This document shows, in pieces, positions 11,561 to 22,703 of a DNA stretch of 64,000 bases. The stretch covers positions 62,925-126,924 of the forward strand of contig LNAC01000747.1 in the NCBI GenBank assembly GCA_002007465.1. Reading direction: 5' to 3'. Both the position numbers and the translations under genes were made by a program. Position 1 is the stretch's first letter; every line of letters begins with the position of its first letter. The stretch comes from Ailurus styani. Taxonomy: Eukaryota; Chordata; Mammalia; Carnivora; Ailuridae. The notes under the pieces were generated by a model. That model was given only the letters and a program-made list of their open reading frames with translations. It was not told the origin of the DNA and made no database searches.

Positions 11561-12964
11561 AATTATTCATTTTGGCTTTCTATGCTGTTATGACAAATCA
11601 CACTCCTATTTTCCAGAATGTAGACATATCTATAACATCTAAGAAATAAAACTTCTTGAATCTTAAAAATAAAGAGTCTAAAAAAGTAACACATTTCCCC
11701 CCTATATTTTAAAGTGAGTAGCTGGCACACATTTCAGAAGCATCTGAACAGTATTTGAATGCTGTGTTATTGTCTTATTTATCATAGTGTTCTCTTCTGC
11801 TATCACTTAGGTAAAACAACCTTATTTAATGTTGATTTTTTTCTCCTATCTCTTCTATTAACTTGATTTAGCATGAAAACAAAATGGGATTATTAAACTG
11901 ATACTGTTTTCTTCATTTTAAAGTAAGAAAACTATGATTTAAGAAAATTCCTGTATGAATCATACATTTTCCCCAAATTTTGTTATCTAATTTTCAAAAC
12001 ATCACCCACATCTTTGGGAGAGGGAAATGACTAATGAAAGACCTTCATATCTGAGTTAAGGCCTATATCCTGAATCAAAGTAGAAATTTGAATGTTCACT
12101 ACTTTCAGCTTTTTTTTTTTTGATGACTAAAGAGCATGTGAAAATTGTATAGTCTTCCTAAATTAATTCATTCCATTGAGAATACTATTTATCTTTTAAG
12201 AACAAAAAAGTGCTGTTAATGTTTATTCACTTTTTCTCCTATTCTTTTGGGATGTTACAGTCAGAAATTGAACTTGCAGAGGAAGTTTTATTTATTGTAA
12301 ATCTCATCTCTTTCAAAGTTCAAATTGTCTTCTAAATAGAGTTATGGCTATGTGATTGCAGACAAAATTCTCACTAACACTTGACTTTTTACTAATTAAA
12401 CATCAAAACAATAAAAATCCTGCACATTACTGGAGCTCCAGTTTAATAAATGGTAATGTGTTATATGTAGTGATACCTTATTTTTTGGTATGTTTAGGAG
12501 TAGACAAGGGATAACATTAAGCTTTTCCTTCCCATTTTTAATACAAGTATTTCTAATGACATAGACATGTTAAAAATTTCTTTAAACATTTCTTGAATTT
12601 CTTCTGATTCCTTATATTTAATTAAATCAAACATTATATTGGAAATGAAAGAATGAAATTTGCAAAAATCCAGTGCACAATTAATTCTTGGAAAGATTTT
12701 TTTATTTAGTTCATTAGGGCAAGGTTGATACATTTAAACCTGAAAACAGTAATAAATTGTCAATATTGTTAGCTAAACTGATAAAAAAAAAAAGTTAACC
12801 CAAGAGTATGGGTTACTGACCATTGGTTTTATAATACTTTTGACTTATTTTTCTTACTCTGAAGAAATAAACACAATTTATACTTAAGATAGAAATGAAA
12901 ATAACTGGTTTATTCCATAAGAATAAAACCAAAAGGAGGAAAGGAACAAATACATTTTTACTTA
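11561..12964. other. AT-rich sequence, nothing recognised
   Basis: About 1.4 kb. A 79-codon minus-strand open frame at 12494-12733 has no recognisable motif, and its AT-rich composition matches its surroundings. Confidence 0.45.
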
Positions 12965-13157
12965 AGTAGATTGATTAGCTGCAAATCAGACAGACCTAGC
13001 TCTGAACTTTGGCTCTGTCATTTACTGAATGTGACTTTGAGCAACTTAACAATGTTCCTGTGTATAAAAGTCACCAACAATATCTTCAGCAAAAGGCTAC
13101 TGAGCAGACTAATCAAGGCAGTGTATTTGGCTCATAGTGAATGCTCATTTGGTATAA
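12965..13157 (+). repeat. MIR SINE, sense
   Basis: MIR blocks in order: 'cagacctagctctgaacttt', 'ctctgtcatttactgaatgt', 'gagcaacttaacaat' and 'ttggctcatagtgaatgctc'. The open frame spanning it is a by-product. Confidence 0.75.
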
Positions 13158-13553
13158 AGTATCTGGTGTGATTGCTTTTTCCATGTAAAATTCATGAGTA
13201 GCTAAGTTTCACTTATTTTTTCTCTCCTGCTGACTTATACAAGTAAAAGAATTGGTAAATATCCTAGTATTTTTACTCTTGCTCAGTCAAAACATATAGT
13301 AATTAGTGTGATTAAACAAAATAATATAAGGTAATCTATTGATGCTGATCTAAAGGAAAGTGAAGAATTTCTAAGATCTTAGAAAGTGTTATTTTTTATT
13401 TCAGGGAGAATCAATTTTTGAAAGTTGAATAATTATAAAAAGGCAGCAACCAATAAAACCTATGACCTATAAATCCTTTATTTTATTTTTGTGTATGTTT
13501 ATGTTTAAGTTACCTGTGCCTAACAAAATGTTGAGCTTATAAAACTTTAATCA

Positions 13554-13755
13554 GGGTGCCCGGGTGGCTCAGTTGGTTAAGAGCTTGCCTTCCGCTCAGG
13601 TCATGATGCCAGGGTGCTGGGACTTCTGGCTCGCTGTTTAACAGGGAGTCTGCTTCTCCCTCTGCCCCTCCCTCTGCCCCTCCCTCTGCCCCTCCTCTGT
13701 TTGTGTTTGCTCTTTATCGCTTTCAAAGATAAATTAATTAATTAAAAAATAAAAG
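13554..13755 (+). mobile_element. CAN-SINE, sense
   Basis: Full-length SINEC with head 'ggtgcccgggtggctcag'. The TSD aaaactttaatca (13541-13553) and aaaactttcatca (13756-13768) differs at one base. The CT region carries a three-fold CCTCTGCCCCTCC-type duplication at about 13660-13697. Confidence 0.95.
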
Positions 13756-14364
13756 AAAACTTTCATCAAATGCCATCAAAACATAAAACTATATTTTTGG
13801 CTCAAGATTCTGGTTTGCTCTGAGTCTTTTTAAAGTTATTCCATTAATAATTAAAAAACATTTTGAAAAGTGATCAGAGTAAGTGTTCCTTTAAAGAGAA
13901 CACCACCGGCCCTGAAGAGGAAAAGAGAAGGATTAGATTTCCAGTCCACTGGCTTTTTTTCTTACATTAAGGTGGGATGCCTTAAGATTAAGCTGCCAAG
14001 ATCTGAAGACACGGTATTTAAGTGTTTTAGTTTCTGTTAACATTGTAATGAAAGTAGAGTAGCCTTTGATGACACAGAAATGCCTTTTTATTTTTATTTT
14101 TTGCCTTATTTTCCAGACATATTTACCTAATCTCACCCCTTCCCAGGATAGAGCAGTAAGCTTGGACATTTTGCACGGCTTCTTATTTCTCATGTTCCTT
14201 TCTATTTGTTGTACCTCTTTCAGTTTTGCATGTCCCCTACAGTTGGCATTTGGCAACTAGAGATACTTGGGAAGAATTACTTTGAATTCTTTGCTTTTAT
14301 ACATCCTTTTAACACACACGGCAGAGGACTCATAGCTTCATCTGACCAAATCATGATGTCTAAG

Positions 14365-14417
14365 TCTCCCTCCTCCCCCTCCTCTTCCTCCTCCTCCTCC
14401 TCCTCCTTCTTCTTTCT
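14365..14417 (+). repeat. (TCC)n microsatellite
   Basis: TCC/TTC trinucleotide run of about 50 bp. The serine-rich open frame across it is an artefact. Confidence 0.95.
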
Positions 14418-14557
14418 TAATAGTTCCCTTCACTGTCCCACTGGCCATCTACTGTAATGAAAAACTTTATTTTTATACATAGTTTTGTGTTGACTTTAAG
14501 ATCTGTTAAGACTTTCTTTGCTGAATATTTCAGCTTCACATAAAGGGATTCTGTTTT

Positions 14558-14692
14558 GGACTATAATTGTCTCTCCGCTGATATAATTTGAATCACCATG
14601 AAAGTAAAGATGGTATCTTATTAATATTATCCTGGCGTGGCTAGTGCTACTGCTGAATGTGTAGTTGGTTCTCAGTAAATTAAAATTTAATT
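14558..14692 (+). repeat. L2 LINE 3' end, sense
   Basis: Degenerate 'caccatgaaagtaaagatgg', 'tatcctggcgtggctagtgc' and 'gttggttctcagtaaatt' follow the L2 3' end order. Confidence 0.55.
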
Positions 14693-15899
14693 GAGGATGG
14701 AAGACATGCATGCAATCTTGGCAGGATCATCCATTTATCAAGATCTAAACCATGTTGCATATGGAATTATACATAGCAAAGCACATATCCAATGTACAGG
14801 CTGTTGCTTGCAGAAGTTAGAGAGAAGGGAAAATCCAATAATACTGACATGGAAAAAGTCCAATAACACTGACTTGAGTGCACATAAATATTCTTGTAGA
14901 GAGATGACAAGTAGGGGGAATTTCATATTATGGCTTCAGTTTGTGCTTGCAGAAAGCACCTCCAAGATTAAAGTATGCAAAGATGCCTGTTGCCAACAAC
15001 TATAGGAAATCCAAGACAGAACTTTCGTTTAAAATTACTTATTAAAGATACGAGCAACTTATATGTATCTGTGGCACTTCCTTCTTTTCACTTAACCCAA
15101 TTTGTCTTCATTTCAGAGTCTCTTAGTTAGCTTACAAGAAATAGTAAAATGCTACTTTTTATTCATTCTGTGATGAGTAAGGGCAGGATGGGAATTATCC
15201 AGATTTCAGACTAAATTATGCAAGAATCTGTGTGATGCATTAGAAAATTCTGAGGATAAGTCTGAGAAACTTGAAGGAAGAAAATCTTTCAGGAGAAAGA
15301 TAAGTTAGATATACAAAAGTTTAGATAAAATAAGCATATGAGCTAAGAAGTGTTTCATTTCTATAAAAGTTAGAGATAAGAACAGTCTTCTGTAACAAGA
15401 TTAAGCTTTGGTGGAAGAAAGTAGTGGCTTAAATAGGACTGATGCACCCAACACTCTTTCCTTTTGTGGAAAATCCACTGATTTCATCTTGAAGGTATGT
15501 GTATATTCAAAAATATATGTTTCTTTCCCAATTCCCTATTTTTTTCCTTTAAATTTTCTAATTTGCTGCTCTTTCAAATCAAATAGGTATGTTCCTGTTG
15601 CGTCCTTCCCAGTTATGTTCCCTTTCTTCTCATTGTTCTCCATTTTTTATTGTGGTTCTTCCTCTTCTAACTCTCAGACTAACCAGGAAATCTCAGCTCA
15701 TGGAAGAATCAGACATCCAGAAAAAGGTGGTAGTTTGTGATGAGGGATAGAAGCAGAAAAATATTTACCTTTAGCCCAGAAGGCTGACCTATCACCTGCA
15801 TACTTCCAATAAGGATCAAATACATCCTGATTGCTGCATTCTTAAAGGGCCTCATGATTGCCTGTACATCTCACTGATGGTTAATATCTAGTTGAATAA
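14693..15899. other. Unique-looking sequence; weak exon-like stretch at 15401-15494
   Basis: No repeat recognised. A 110-codon open frame (15408-15740) has no ATG at its start and no identifiable domain. A consensus splice donor (AAG|GTATGT at 15494/15495) lies in it, but the upstream acceptor is weak. I do not call a gene. Confidence 0.4.
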
Positions 15900-16347
15900 T
15901 AAACACAAGAGAAATCTTGCAAAAGTAGTTTTATGAGTAGAAATTTGAATAAAACATTTATGATCTAATTCTCCCTGCATGTCCCCTCCTCCTTGAACCC
16001 TAAGCATCTAACCACCAGCTTCATACAACAAAAGTGTGACTCTCCTGCCCACAGTTCCTGTACCTCTGCTATAATAAAAGCACCTTTTTGCACCAAAAAC
16101 ATCTCAAGAGTTCTTTTTTTTTAAAGATTGTATTTATTTATTTGAGAGAGAGAGCACAAGCAAGGGTGGGGGAGGAGCAATGGGAGAGGGAGAAGCAGAC
16201 TCCACACTGAGTGGGGAACTGGATATGGGGTTCCATCCCAGGATCCTGAGATCATGACCTGAGCTGAAAACAGATGCTTAACCAACTGAGACACCCAGGT
16301 GCTCCTCAAGAATTCTTTTTTGACCATTAACTCATGGTTCCACAACA
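15900..16347 (+). mobile_element. ERV1-like LTR, sense, interrupted by a SINE
   Basis: The right part is LTR-like: 'ctgctataataaaagcacct' with AATAAA at 16073-16078, then 'accaaaaacatctcaagag', continuing after the SINE as 'gaccattaactcatggttcc' and ending 'cacaaca'. This order (polyA signal, then a short U5 ending CA) fits a gammaretrovirus-like LTR. The left boundary is uncertain and no TSD was found. Confidence 0.5.
16119..16305 (-). mobile_element. CAN-SINE, antisense, nested in an LTR
   Basis: Inverted SINEC from the 'ttaaagattgtatttattt' tail to the 'gagacacccaggtgctcc' head. The TSD tcaagagttctttttt (16103-16118) and tcaagaattctttttt (16306-16321) has one mismatch. Confidence 0.95.
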
Positions 16348-18057
16348 GTTTGAACAGTCCCTAAGATGAAGAATCAGAAGCTTAAAATATCCTGATCTTT
16401 ATGCTAAAGTAGTTTGGTCCTCTTTGAAAAAGGAATTCCAAACTTTTTGAGTCCTTCATGATGCCTGGTAGCAGAAGGCTTAATAGCATTTGTTGTTCAT
16501 TCCATTCAATGGCAGTGATACAAGTAAAGGGAAGTTTCAGTCTTGCTGTCTAGGGAATTAAGATCTTGTTGTGAATCACCATATTGACTACATATAGGGA
16601 AAACTTCAAGTTAATATGGTGAAATCCAACATATGAGTGATGAATATATGAACCAAGATAAGGGTGGGCAGCAATGAAGAGCTGGAAGATATGCCTAGCA
16701 GCACACCATTACGTGGTATGTTTATCATACAGTCACAATGAATATAAATAAACTCGAGAGGATAGGTAATAGCAATGTCATAAAAAAATAAAAAAATGGT
16801 GAGTTTGGAGTATTTGTTATCTTTGTCTTTAATGTAATTGATTTAATTGTAAGTTTATGTGACTTACTTTTATTAATTCTATGATTAGCAACCAGCTCTT
16901 AAAATTTCTGAAAATGTAATAGTTGCTTCTCATGAGCTGCCATGAACCAGCTCCAGCATGCCCCTGTTTCTGGCTACTTTCTCAGGTTCCCTGAATATGG
17001 TATATTAATTATGTACCTGCATTTAACATGGTCAGTATTGACTGAGTTATCAAAACTTTTAAACTACAAAACTTGAGTGCTACCTGGAGCCTAATTATAT
17101 TAGTAATACAGTATTTTTCAGTAAAAGAAAAAAGATCTCTGTGTAAGTAAATGATAGTAACAAATTAGCCACAATTGATCCACTAATCAGGACATTGTTT
17201 AATATATAATATATTAGGAACAACAGAGCCACAAATTCTGTCATATCACCCATGAGTTATTGAAGTCTCTGCCAACTATAAAGAAAAATTAAATAACATG
17301 TGGCTAACAGCTGCTTTTCATACAGGTATTAACATTTTTTTTAATATGTTCTGTATTTTGAGGACTCTTCTCAGCACTGATTTATAAAGATTGTGTGAGT
17401 GTGGTAGGAGCAATAGGAGACATTTAACAGGCAGTTAGTTGTACTCTTATAAGACCATTGGTGAAGGAATATAGGTGCTGTAGGAACATAGAGGACTTGA
17501 CCTAGAAGAGTCCTGACCCCTATCATCACCACCACAGACTCAGCCACTAATACCAGCAGGAAGCCTATGGCTTTCTGGAGCAGAAAGCCTATGGCTTATG
17601 GAGCAGAAGACAGTCAGATTATAAGCAAGAGAAATGAGAGCACTTCACATAAACAGAGCTCCCATTAGGGCTGGGTGTAAAATGCTCTCTGACAGTAGAT
17701 TTGAGCAAACATCCATGTCAGCAGATAGTGATCTAGAGCTAGTAGTGATCATATAATCTGTGAGCAAACTTGTAGCATGAATATAGCACATGCTTGAGCA
17801 TGGATGAGTGAGAAACAATACCCACAAACACACTTATTTCAGGAAGGGCTGTATAAGGATGTTCAAGACAGTAATGCAATTCTTGTCTCGTTGGGGTAAA
17901 ACTTATTTTATTCAAGAAGGTTACAGAAGAGATATATTTTCAGAGTCCTTAAGTATCGGAAATTTTGTTGTCTGAGATGAACTCCAGTCTGGCTGGGTGA
18001 CCACAATCACATGCTTCCAAAAGCCTATGTTTGCGCTAAAGCTTTCTCTGTTGTTAC
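16348..18057. other. Unique-looking sequence, nothing recognised
   Basis: About 1.7 kb with no identifiable repeat or gene, apart from a 23/24-bp tandem duplication at 17561-17607. Confidence 0.4.
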
Positions 18058-18233
18058 CTGAATTTTGAAAGCTGCTTGTGGAGATCTTGAGTTTTGTTCT
18101 TTAAGTAGATCTTCACATTTTTTTGAAAATTCAGTTTCTGCATAGATACATGAAAGTATACTTTTAGTATTATTAGATAGGCTATTTTTCCAGGCTGTAT
18201 CTAATTTGAGGGTCTTTTTCATTCTCTTACCCC
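18058..18233 (-). other. Exon-like open stretch (uncertain)
   Basis: On the minus strand an AG (18235-18234) precedes 176 nt that stay open and end at a CAG|GTAAC donor (boundary 18058/18057). The product contains 'KKTLKLDTAWKNSLSNNT' and 'KKCEDLLKEQ', which does not look like low-complexity AT translation. I do not recognise the family. The ATG at 18222-18220 could be internal. The frame continues to a stop at about 18025. The polypyrimidine tract is poor. Alternatives are a processed-pseudogene fragment or a chance open frame. Confidence 0.25.
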
Positions 18234-18260
18234 CTCAGAATATAATAAAACATCTTCATC

Positions 18261-18300
18261 TATATGCTTAGGTAATTTTTTATATGCTTACGTAATTTTT
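18261..18300 (+). repeat. 20-bp tandem duplication
   Basis: tatatgcttaggtaattttt is followed directly by the same 20 bp with one substitution (g to c). A weaker third copy follows to about 18325. Confidence 0.9.
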
Positions 18301-18329
18301 TAAAACTTTTTATGTTTAGGTATTTTTTT

Positions 18330-18745
18330 TAAACTCAGCAATGTTTTCTTCATTATATCTTTGGATATTATTTCTGGTTCACTTACTCCATTTTCCTACA
18401 GGAGCACCTGTCATTCTTAGTTTGCCCTTCTGTTCTCCATCCTCCATTTATGTTATAATGTTAAGCTTTTTCCTTTTCCTATAAACTTTGGGGCATCTTT
18501 TTATATTTGTTGTCAAGACCATAATTTCACTTCTTCAAAAGATTATTCTCTTCTTTCTAATTCAGTACAAATTTTGATTCTGTTATAGAACAGTTTCCTT
18601 GAAGTCCTTTATCTGTCTTACTTATTATTACTTCTATACAACTGCTCAAAGTGGCCTATTCATTATAAATGTTTTCCCAATTTACATCGTCTTTGTCATT
18701 GATCTACATTTTAAATTGTCTTCAAAAATTAGCTGAAATCCAACC
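18330..18745 (-). repeat. Possible old L1M/HAL1 fragment, antisense
   Basis: Pyrimidine-rich text with 'ttcattatatctttggata', 'tgttctccatcctccattta' and a 'ttcaaaa.attattctcttc' pattern resembles the complement of the L1M/HAL1 internal region seen more clearly at 39.5-39.9 kb. Strongly diverged. Confidence 0.35.
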
Positions 18746-19168
18746 ATCTCATATTTGTTAAATGAATCTAATCTAATTGTATAAAATTTAGAATTATATG
18801 TGTATATTTAAGAAAGTGTAGATCTTAAACACTTAAAAAAAATCTTACTGAAAATATCTGCATATCAGTTCTCTGAACTTACCCAATTCTTACTGTAGTC
18901 TTTTCCTTTTTAGGATGCAGACAAATTGTTAAACCAAGAACCTTCCCAAATTAGAAGCACAAAATACCATTCAGATAAGTCAATTTACACTGTGTTCTGC
19001 TAAGTAGGTTGGATTTTCTCACACTGAGTAAAATCTATTGCTTACAGATGTGGGAAAATAGCTTGTACTTTTGAAACTCACTAGAAATGTAATTTATTTT
19101 GACTTAGACTCACCCTGAACACACTGTTATGTTGACTTTGTTTCTTACCTTTTTTTTTCTCTTTTAAG

Positions 19169-19300
19169 GGAAAAACCGAAAATTTGGTTGAACTGAAACT
19201 CTTGACCATTCAGCAGTTGTTAGAACTGTGTAAAAATAAAGAGTTGATTGAATATTATGATTCAGTGGGAAAATATTTTTATCTTGACCTCACACTTTAA
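19169..19300 (+). CDS. Candidate terminal coding exon, unidentified gene (partial)
   Basis: A long pyrimidine tract (19141-19165) and an AAG acceptor (19166-19168) are followed by 43 in-frame codons and TAA (19298-19300). The peptide includes LLTIQQLLELCKNKELIEYY and ends KYFYLDLTL: an amphipathic helix followed by a beta-like end, reminiscent of a small winged-helix C-terminus, although I cannot name the family. There is no in-frame ATG (a stop lies at 19133-19135), so it would be a 3' exon in phase 0. No AATAAA lies close downstream. It could instead be a chance acceptor plus open frame or an old pseudogene piece. Upstream exons were not found with confidence. Confidence 0.35.
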   Translation, partial: GKTENLVELKLLTIQQLLELCKNKELIEYYDSVGKYFYLDLTL

Positions 19301-19465
19301 AAGTTAGCTCATAATTTTTTTTCTTATTTTATTAAGTACATTTTCATCTTCTTTCTTTTATATCCAAAGCACATCTAATTCTTCACCCATTTTTGCTTCC
19401 TTCCCTCCCAACTCAAAGAACAGGGAGTCAGCACTTGACAACAGGATGAACCTTTCCTGTATTTT

Positions 19466-19650
19466 GGGGGGTTAACAGCATGGACTTTGTTATCAGTTTT
19501 GCCCCACAATTTATAATGTGTATAGACTGGACAAATTATTTAATCTTCTGTCATAATTTTCTCATAAAGTAAACAGTTTACGCTAAGGACTTATTAAGGT
19601 GCTTCTGTGAAGTGATTACCACAAAGTAAGCATGTGGTGGGTGTGCTCAT
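19466..19650 (+). repeat. MIR SINE, sense
   Basis: 'gttaacagcatggactttg', 'ggacaaattatttaatcttc', 'tcataattttctcataaagt' and 'gtgaagtgattaccacaaag' follow MIR order. Confidence 0.65.
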
Positions 19651-19914
19651 TACAGTGCTTTTTTCTGTTTCCATTAGAAATTCAACCCTTCACACACACT
19701 GTTTCTCTTCAAAATCTTTGATAATTCTATCTCCTCTTTCCTTTTCTTCCCTTGAACATATATAAGTCTCTCCTGTGAGGAAACGTCTCTAGGACTTGTC
19801 TTCCCAAATGGGTATCTTATTTTTTATTTCATTCACTAAGAGGCTTTTTCACCCCTGTGGTTTACACATGCTGTCTCTCCTTATGACTTAACCCTTTTAC
19901 TTTCTGAGGGTCTG

Positions 19915-20345
19915 TGTATTGGTTTTTTATTGCTGTTATAACAAAATGTCACAAAGCAGTGGTTTAAAGCAACATAAATGTATCCTTTTACAGTTCGGAA
20001 CTTCTAAAACTCAGTTACCAGGTCTGTGTTCCTTCTGGAGACTTGAGGGGTGAATTCTTTCCTTGCTTTTTTCATCTTCTACCCACTGCCTACAGTCCTT
20101 GGATTGCGGCCGTGCATCTCTGTGACTTCTAACGTCACATGTTGCCTCTCACTCTGATCCCCTTGGCTTCCTCTTATAAGGATCTTTATGATGGCATTGG
20201 ATCCACCAGAGTAATCTAGGATAATCTCCCCATCTCAGGACCCTTAACTGAGCCAAAGTCCCTGTGGCTGAGTAGGGTAACATACTCACAGGTTTTGGGG
20301 CTTAGGGCGTGGGCTCTTTGGGGGGCCATTATTCACCTTATCACA
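19915..20345 (-). mobile_element. MLT1-type (ERVL-MaLR) LTR, antisense, with 5-bp TSD
   Basis: The left part 'ttattgctgttataacaaaa', 'cagtggtttaaagcaacata', 'ttttacagttcggaactt' and the right part 'agtaatctaggataatctcc', 'tttggggggccattattcac' are the complement of an MLT1-class LTR. It starts TG, ends CA and is flanked by an exact 5-bp duplication GTCTG (19910-19914, 20346-20350), as expected for MaLR integration. Length 431 bp, apparently complete. Confidence 0.88.
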
Positions 20346-20631
20346 GTCTGTTTTCTGCCGGTCTTTTCTGGCATTGTTACAGGAATATTGGTGACTATTA
20401 CTTAATCCTTGGAAATCTCTTTCTTCTTGTCCTGTGTGACATTACTCTCTCTCCTCCCGGGATCTCCTGCCTCTGCTGCTGCTTTTCTGAATCTTTTTCA
20501 CTCAATTCTTTGTTTCACATACTTCCAGATTTAATGTCACAAAATACTTGTTAAATCCTCTAACTTCTCTGTGCAAAAATTTCTAGTAGCTTTCCATTAT
20601 TACTAAACTATTCCACTTTGTTAAATTAATT

Positions 20632-21300
20632 TCAAACATTCCACAAGCTTTTAATGGGCACTTGTTATATCCCAGGTACTCTGTTTTCTGTGATAAGGAT
20701 GCAGAGATTCATAGAATACCAACTGTCTTTAAGAACCTAATGGCCTAATCAAAGAAATAGACAAATAATTGCAAAGCTATTAAAAATGTGAACATTGAGT
20801 ATGGAGATGAAAATATACACACAGTATTATGGAAACCCTTGAGATAGCCCTCCAACTTAGCCTGAGGATGTTAAGGCAGGCCTCTTGGAGAAGCTAATAC
20901 TTGAGCTGGTTTTTTTTTTTTTTTTAAAGATTTTATTTATTTATTTCACAGAGGGAGAGAGATCACAAGGAGGCAGAGAGGCAGGCAGAGAGACAGAGAG
21001 GGGGAAGCAGGCTCCCCGCCGAGCAGGGAGCCCGATGCGGGCCTCGATCCCAGGACCCTGAGATCATGACCTGAGCCGAAAGCAGAGGCATTAACCCACT
21101 GAGCCACCCAGGCGCCCTTGAGCTGGTTTTTAACAGAAAAAATGTAAATGAAGTTTTGAGGAGAAAAGAACAAGGGCAAGGGTCTAAAGCATACAATGGC
21201 ATTAACTGTTCAAGGGATAGCAGGTTGATTGCTATTACTGAAATGAAAAGTCATAGGAAGGAGCAATTCAAAATAAAACTGGTCCCTGAAGGTGACTAAG
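20632..21300 (-). repeat. L2 LINE 3' region, antisense, split by a SINE
   Basis: Starts with the L2 3' complement ('gggcacttgttatatcccag', 'gataaggatgcagagattca'), then 'gaggatgttaaggcaggcct' and 'tacttgagctgg'. After the SINE it continues 'gagaaaagaacaagggcaag'. The right end is vague. Confidence 0.65.
20915..21117 (-). mobile_element. Young CAN-SINE, antisense
   Basis: Near-consensus inverted SINEC ending 'cactgagccacccaggcgcc'. The TSD ttgagctggttttt (20901-20914, 21118-21131) is essentially perfect. It inserted into an L2 and carries the mustelid-type 'cattaacccactgag' head. Two minus-strand open frames here are SINE translations. Confidence 0.97.
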
Positions 21301-22509
21301 AATAAATGATGGGATAAGTAGGAGGGGACAGTAAACTGGATGAGAAACTGCCCTTTACTGGGTGACATTATGAAAGCTAAGTGATTAGAAGACTTCATTA
21401 AGAAAGTCAGATAGTATAAACATCAAGTGATATAATATTACCTTCAATATAGGTGAAGTTTCATCTCCTTTCATTCTTTACTAGGGGGCCTAAGAGTTAA
21501 GAAGAGTCCATATTACCAACTTGTGTCATTGATAAGTGAAGCAGCAGTTAATGAATGAGAGGAAAGAAATAGAGCTGAAGGTGGCCTATTATATAATAAT
21601 CTTGGATTTAAAGGAAGAGTATGAGAAAGAACATCTAGCAGGGAAAAATACAGGGGCCAGGAGGATATTTATTAATATGAGATAGAAATGAGAATGTTTA
21701 TAGGCTTTAGAACAGATGCTAATTAAGAAAGAACATATGAAAATAACAGGACTGAGTGAATGATTATTTTACTAGGTTTCTAGACAAAGGAATGAACCTG
21801 GGAGAAACAGAAAACATTTCCCCCCCCTGAGCCTGGTGGAAAGGGAAGAAAAGGTTGTTCCACATATAAAGTTTCCTCCACATATAAAATAGGGAGCAAG
21901 AAGCTCAGGGAGATCATGCTTGAGGGCCTTGATTTTCTCAGGGAATTAGGAGGCAAGATCATTATTGAAATAGGTCCTAGTGGTGGAGTAAAAGACTTAA
22001 GAAGAGCTGCAAAGATTTATGACAGCCACTGGGGAAAATGGGAAAGGAATTCGGCCAGGAATAGTGCTTAGCAGGGCTAAAGACCTAGCTGGGATCTAAG
22101 ACCATTGCTTTATGGTGGCACCAAATATAGAGCCCTGTGATTATTCCAGCAGCACCCAGGTGTGGGAGCAGAGGTATGTTTGGGAATTGATAACAGTATT
22201 GAAAGCTTGCAGACATTTTGGAAAAAGGACTAGGGTATGAGAACATTGCAGGCATTAGAAAAGGAATGATGGGCCATGGAGTCAAGGCTGAATGAGACTG
22301 TAAAGGAGGTCATATGATAAGAAGGATCACTGTAGAGTAGGAATATAGGGAAGGGGAAAATGATATGACGATTAAAAAAAAAAAGCAGATATACCAGCAA
22401 GTAAGGGAATGAAGAAAGCTAGAGAGATAGAATGCTTGCTCAGATATTAAAATGTTGGAATTTATAATTTCACAGATGATTTGTCATGGTCAGGTGATGA
22501 CAATGTCAT
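21301..22509. other. Unassigned A/G-rich sequence, possibly diverged L2
   Basis: The purine-rich composition with phrases like 'gaggaaagaaatagagctga' resembles the antisense L2 interior, but no block can be aligned confidently. No gene seen. Confidence 0.35.
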
Positions 22510-22703
22510 ACATGTGACCATAGAAGTGTAAATGTTCTCTGTATTGTCCAATATGGTAGACACTTGCAACATATGGCTACTGAGAACTTGAAATATGCTA
22601 GTATGACTAACTGAATTTTAATGTTTATTAAATTGTCACTAGTTTAATTGAAATTAAATACCCAAATGTGGAGATTAGCTACCATATTGAACAATGCAGT
22701 TCT
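22510..22703 (+). mobile_element. Non-autonomous hAT-Charlie-like DNA transposon
   Basis: Imperfect terminal inverted repeats, attgtccaatatggtag (22543-22559) and ctaccatattgaacaat (22679-22695), flank an AT-rich core with 'catatggctactgagaactt'. This matches an old mammalian MER-type element. The exact family is uncertain. Confidence 0.7.

Noticed and set aside
15408..15740. 110-codon open frame on +
   Set aside because: Starts at a non-ATG codon, is rich in F, S and P, and shows no domain or homology I recognise. Only the donor site inside it is mentioned, as a weak lead.
18899..19004. Second acceptor-like site (tttttag at about 18913) followed by 29 open codons and a stop
   Set aside because: Short, no homology recognised and no downstream donor. 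Less convincing than the 19169 candidate.
21780..22285. Possible gene signals in a purine-rich region (two minus-strand open frames)
   Set aside because: No motif, codon pattern or splice structure. Composition suggests diverged L2.
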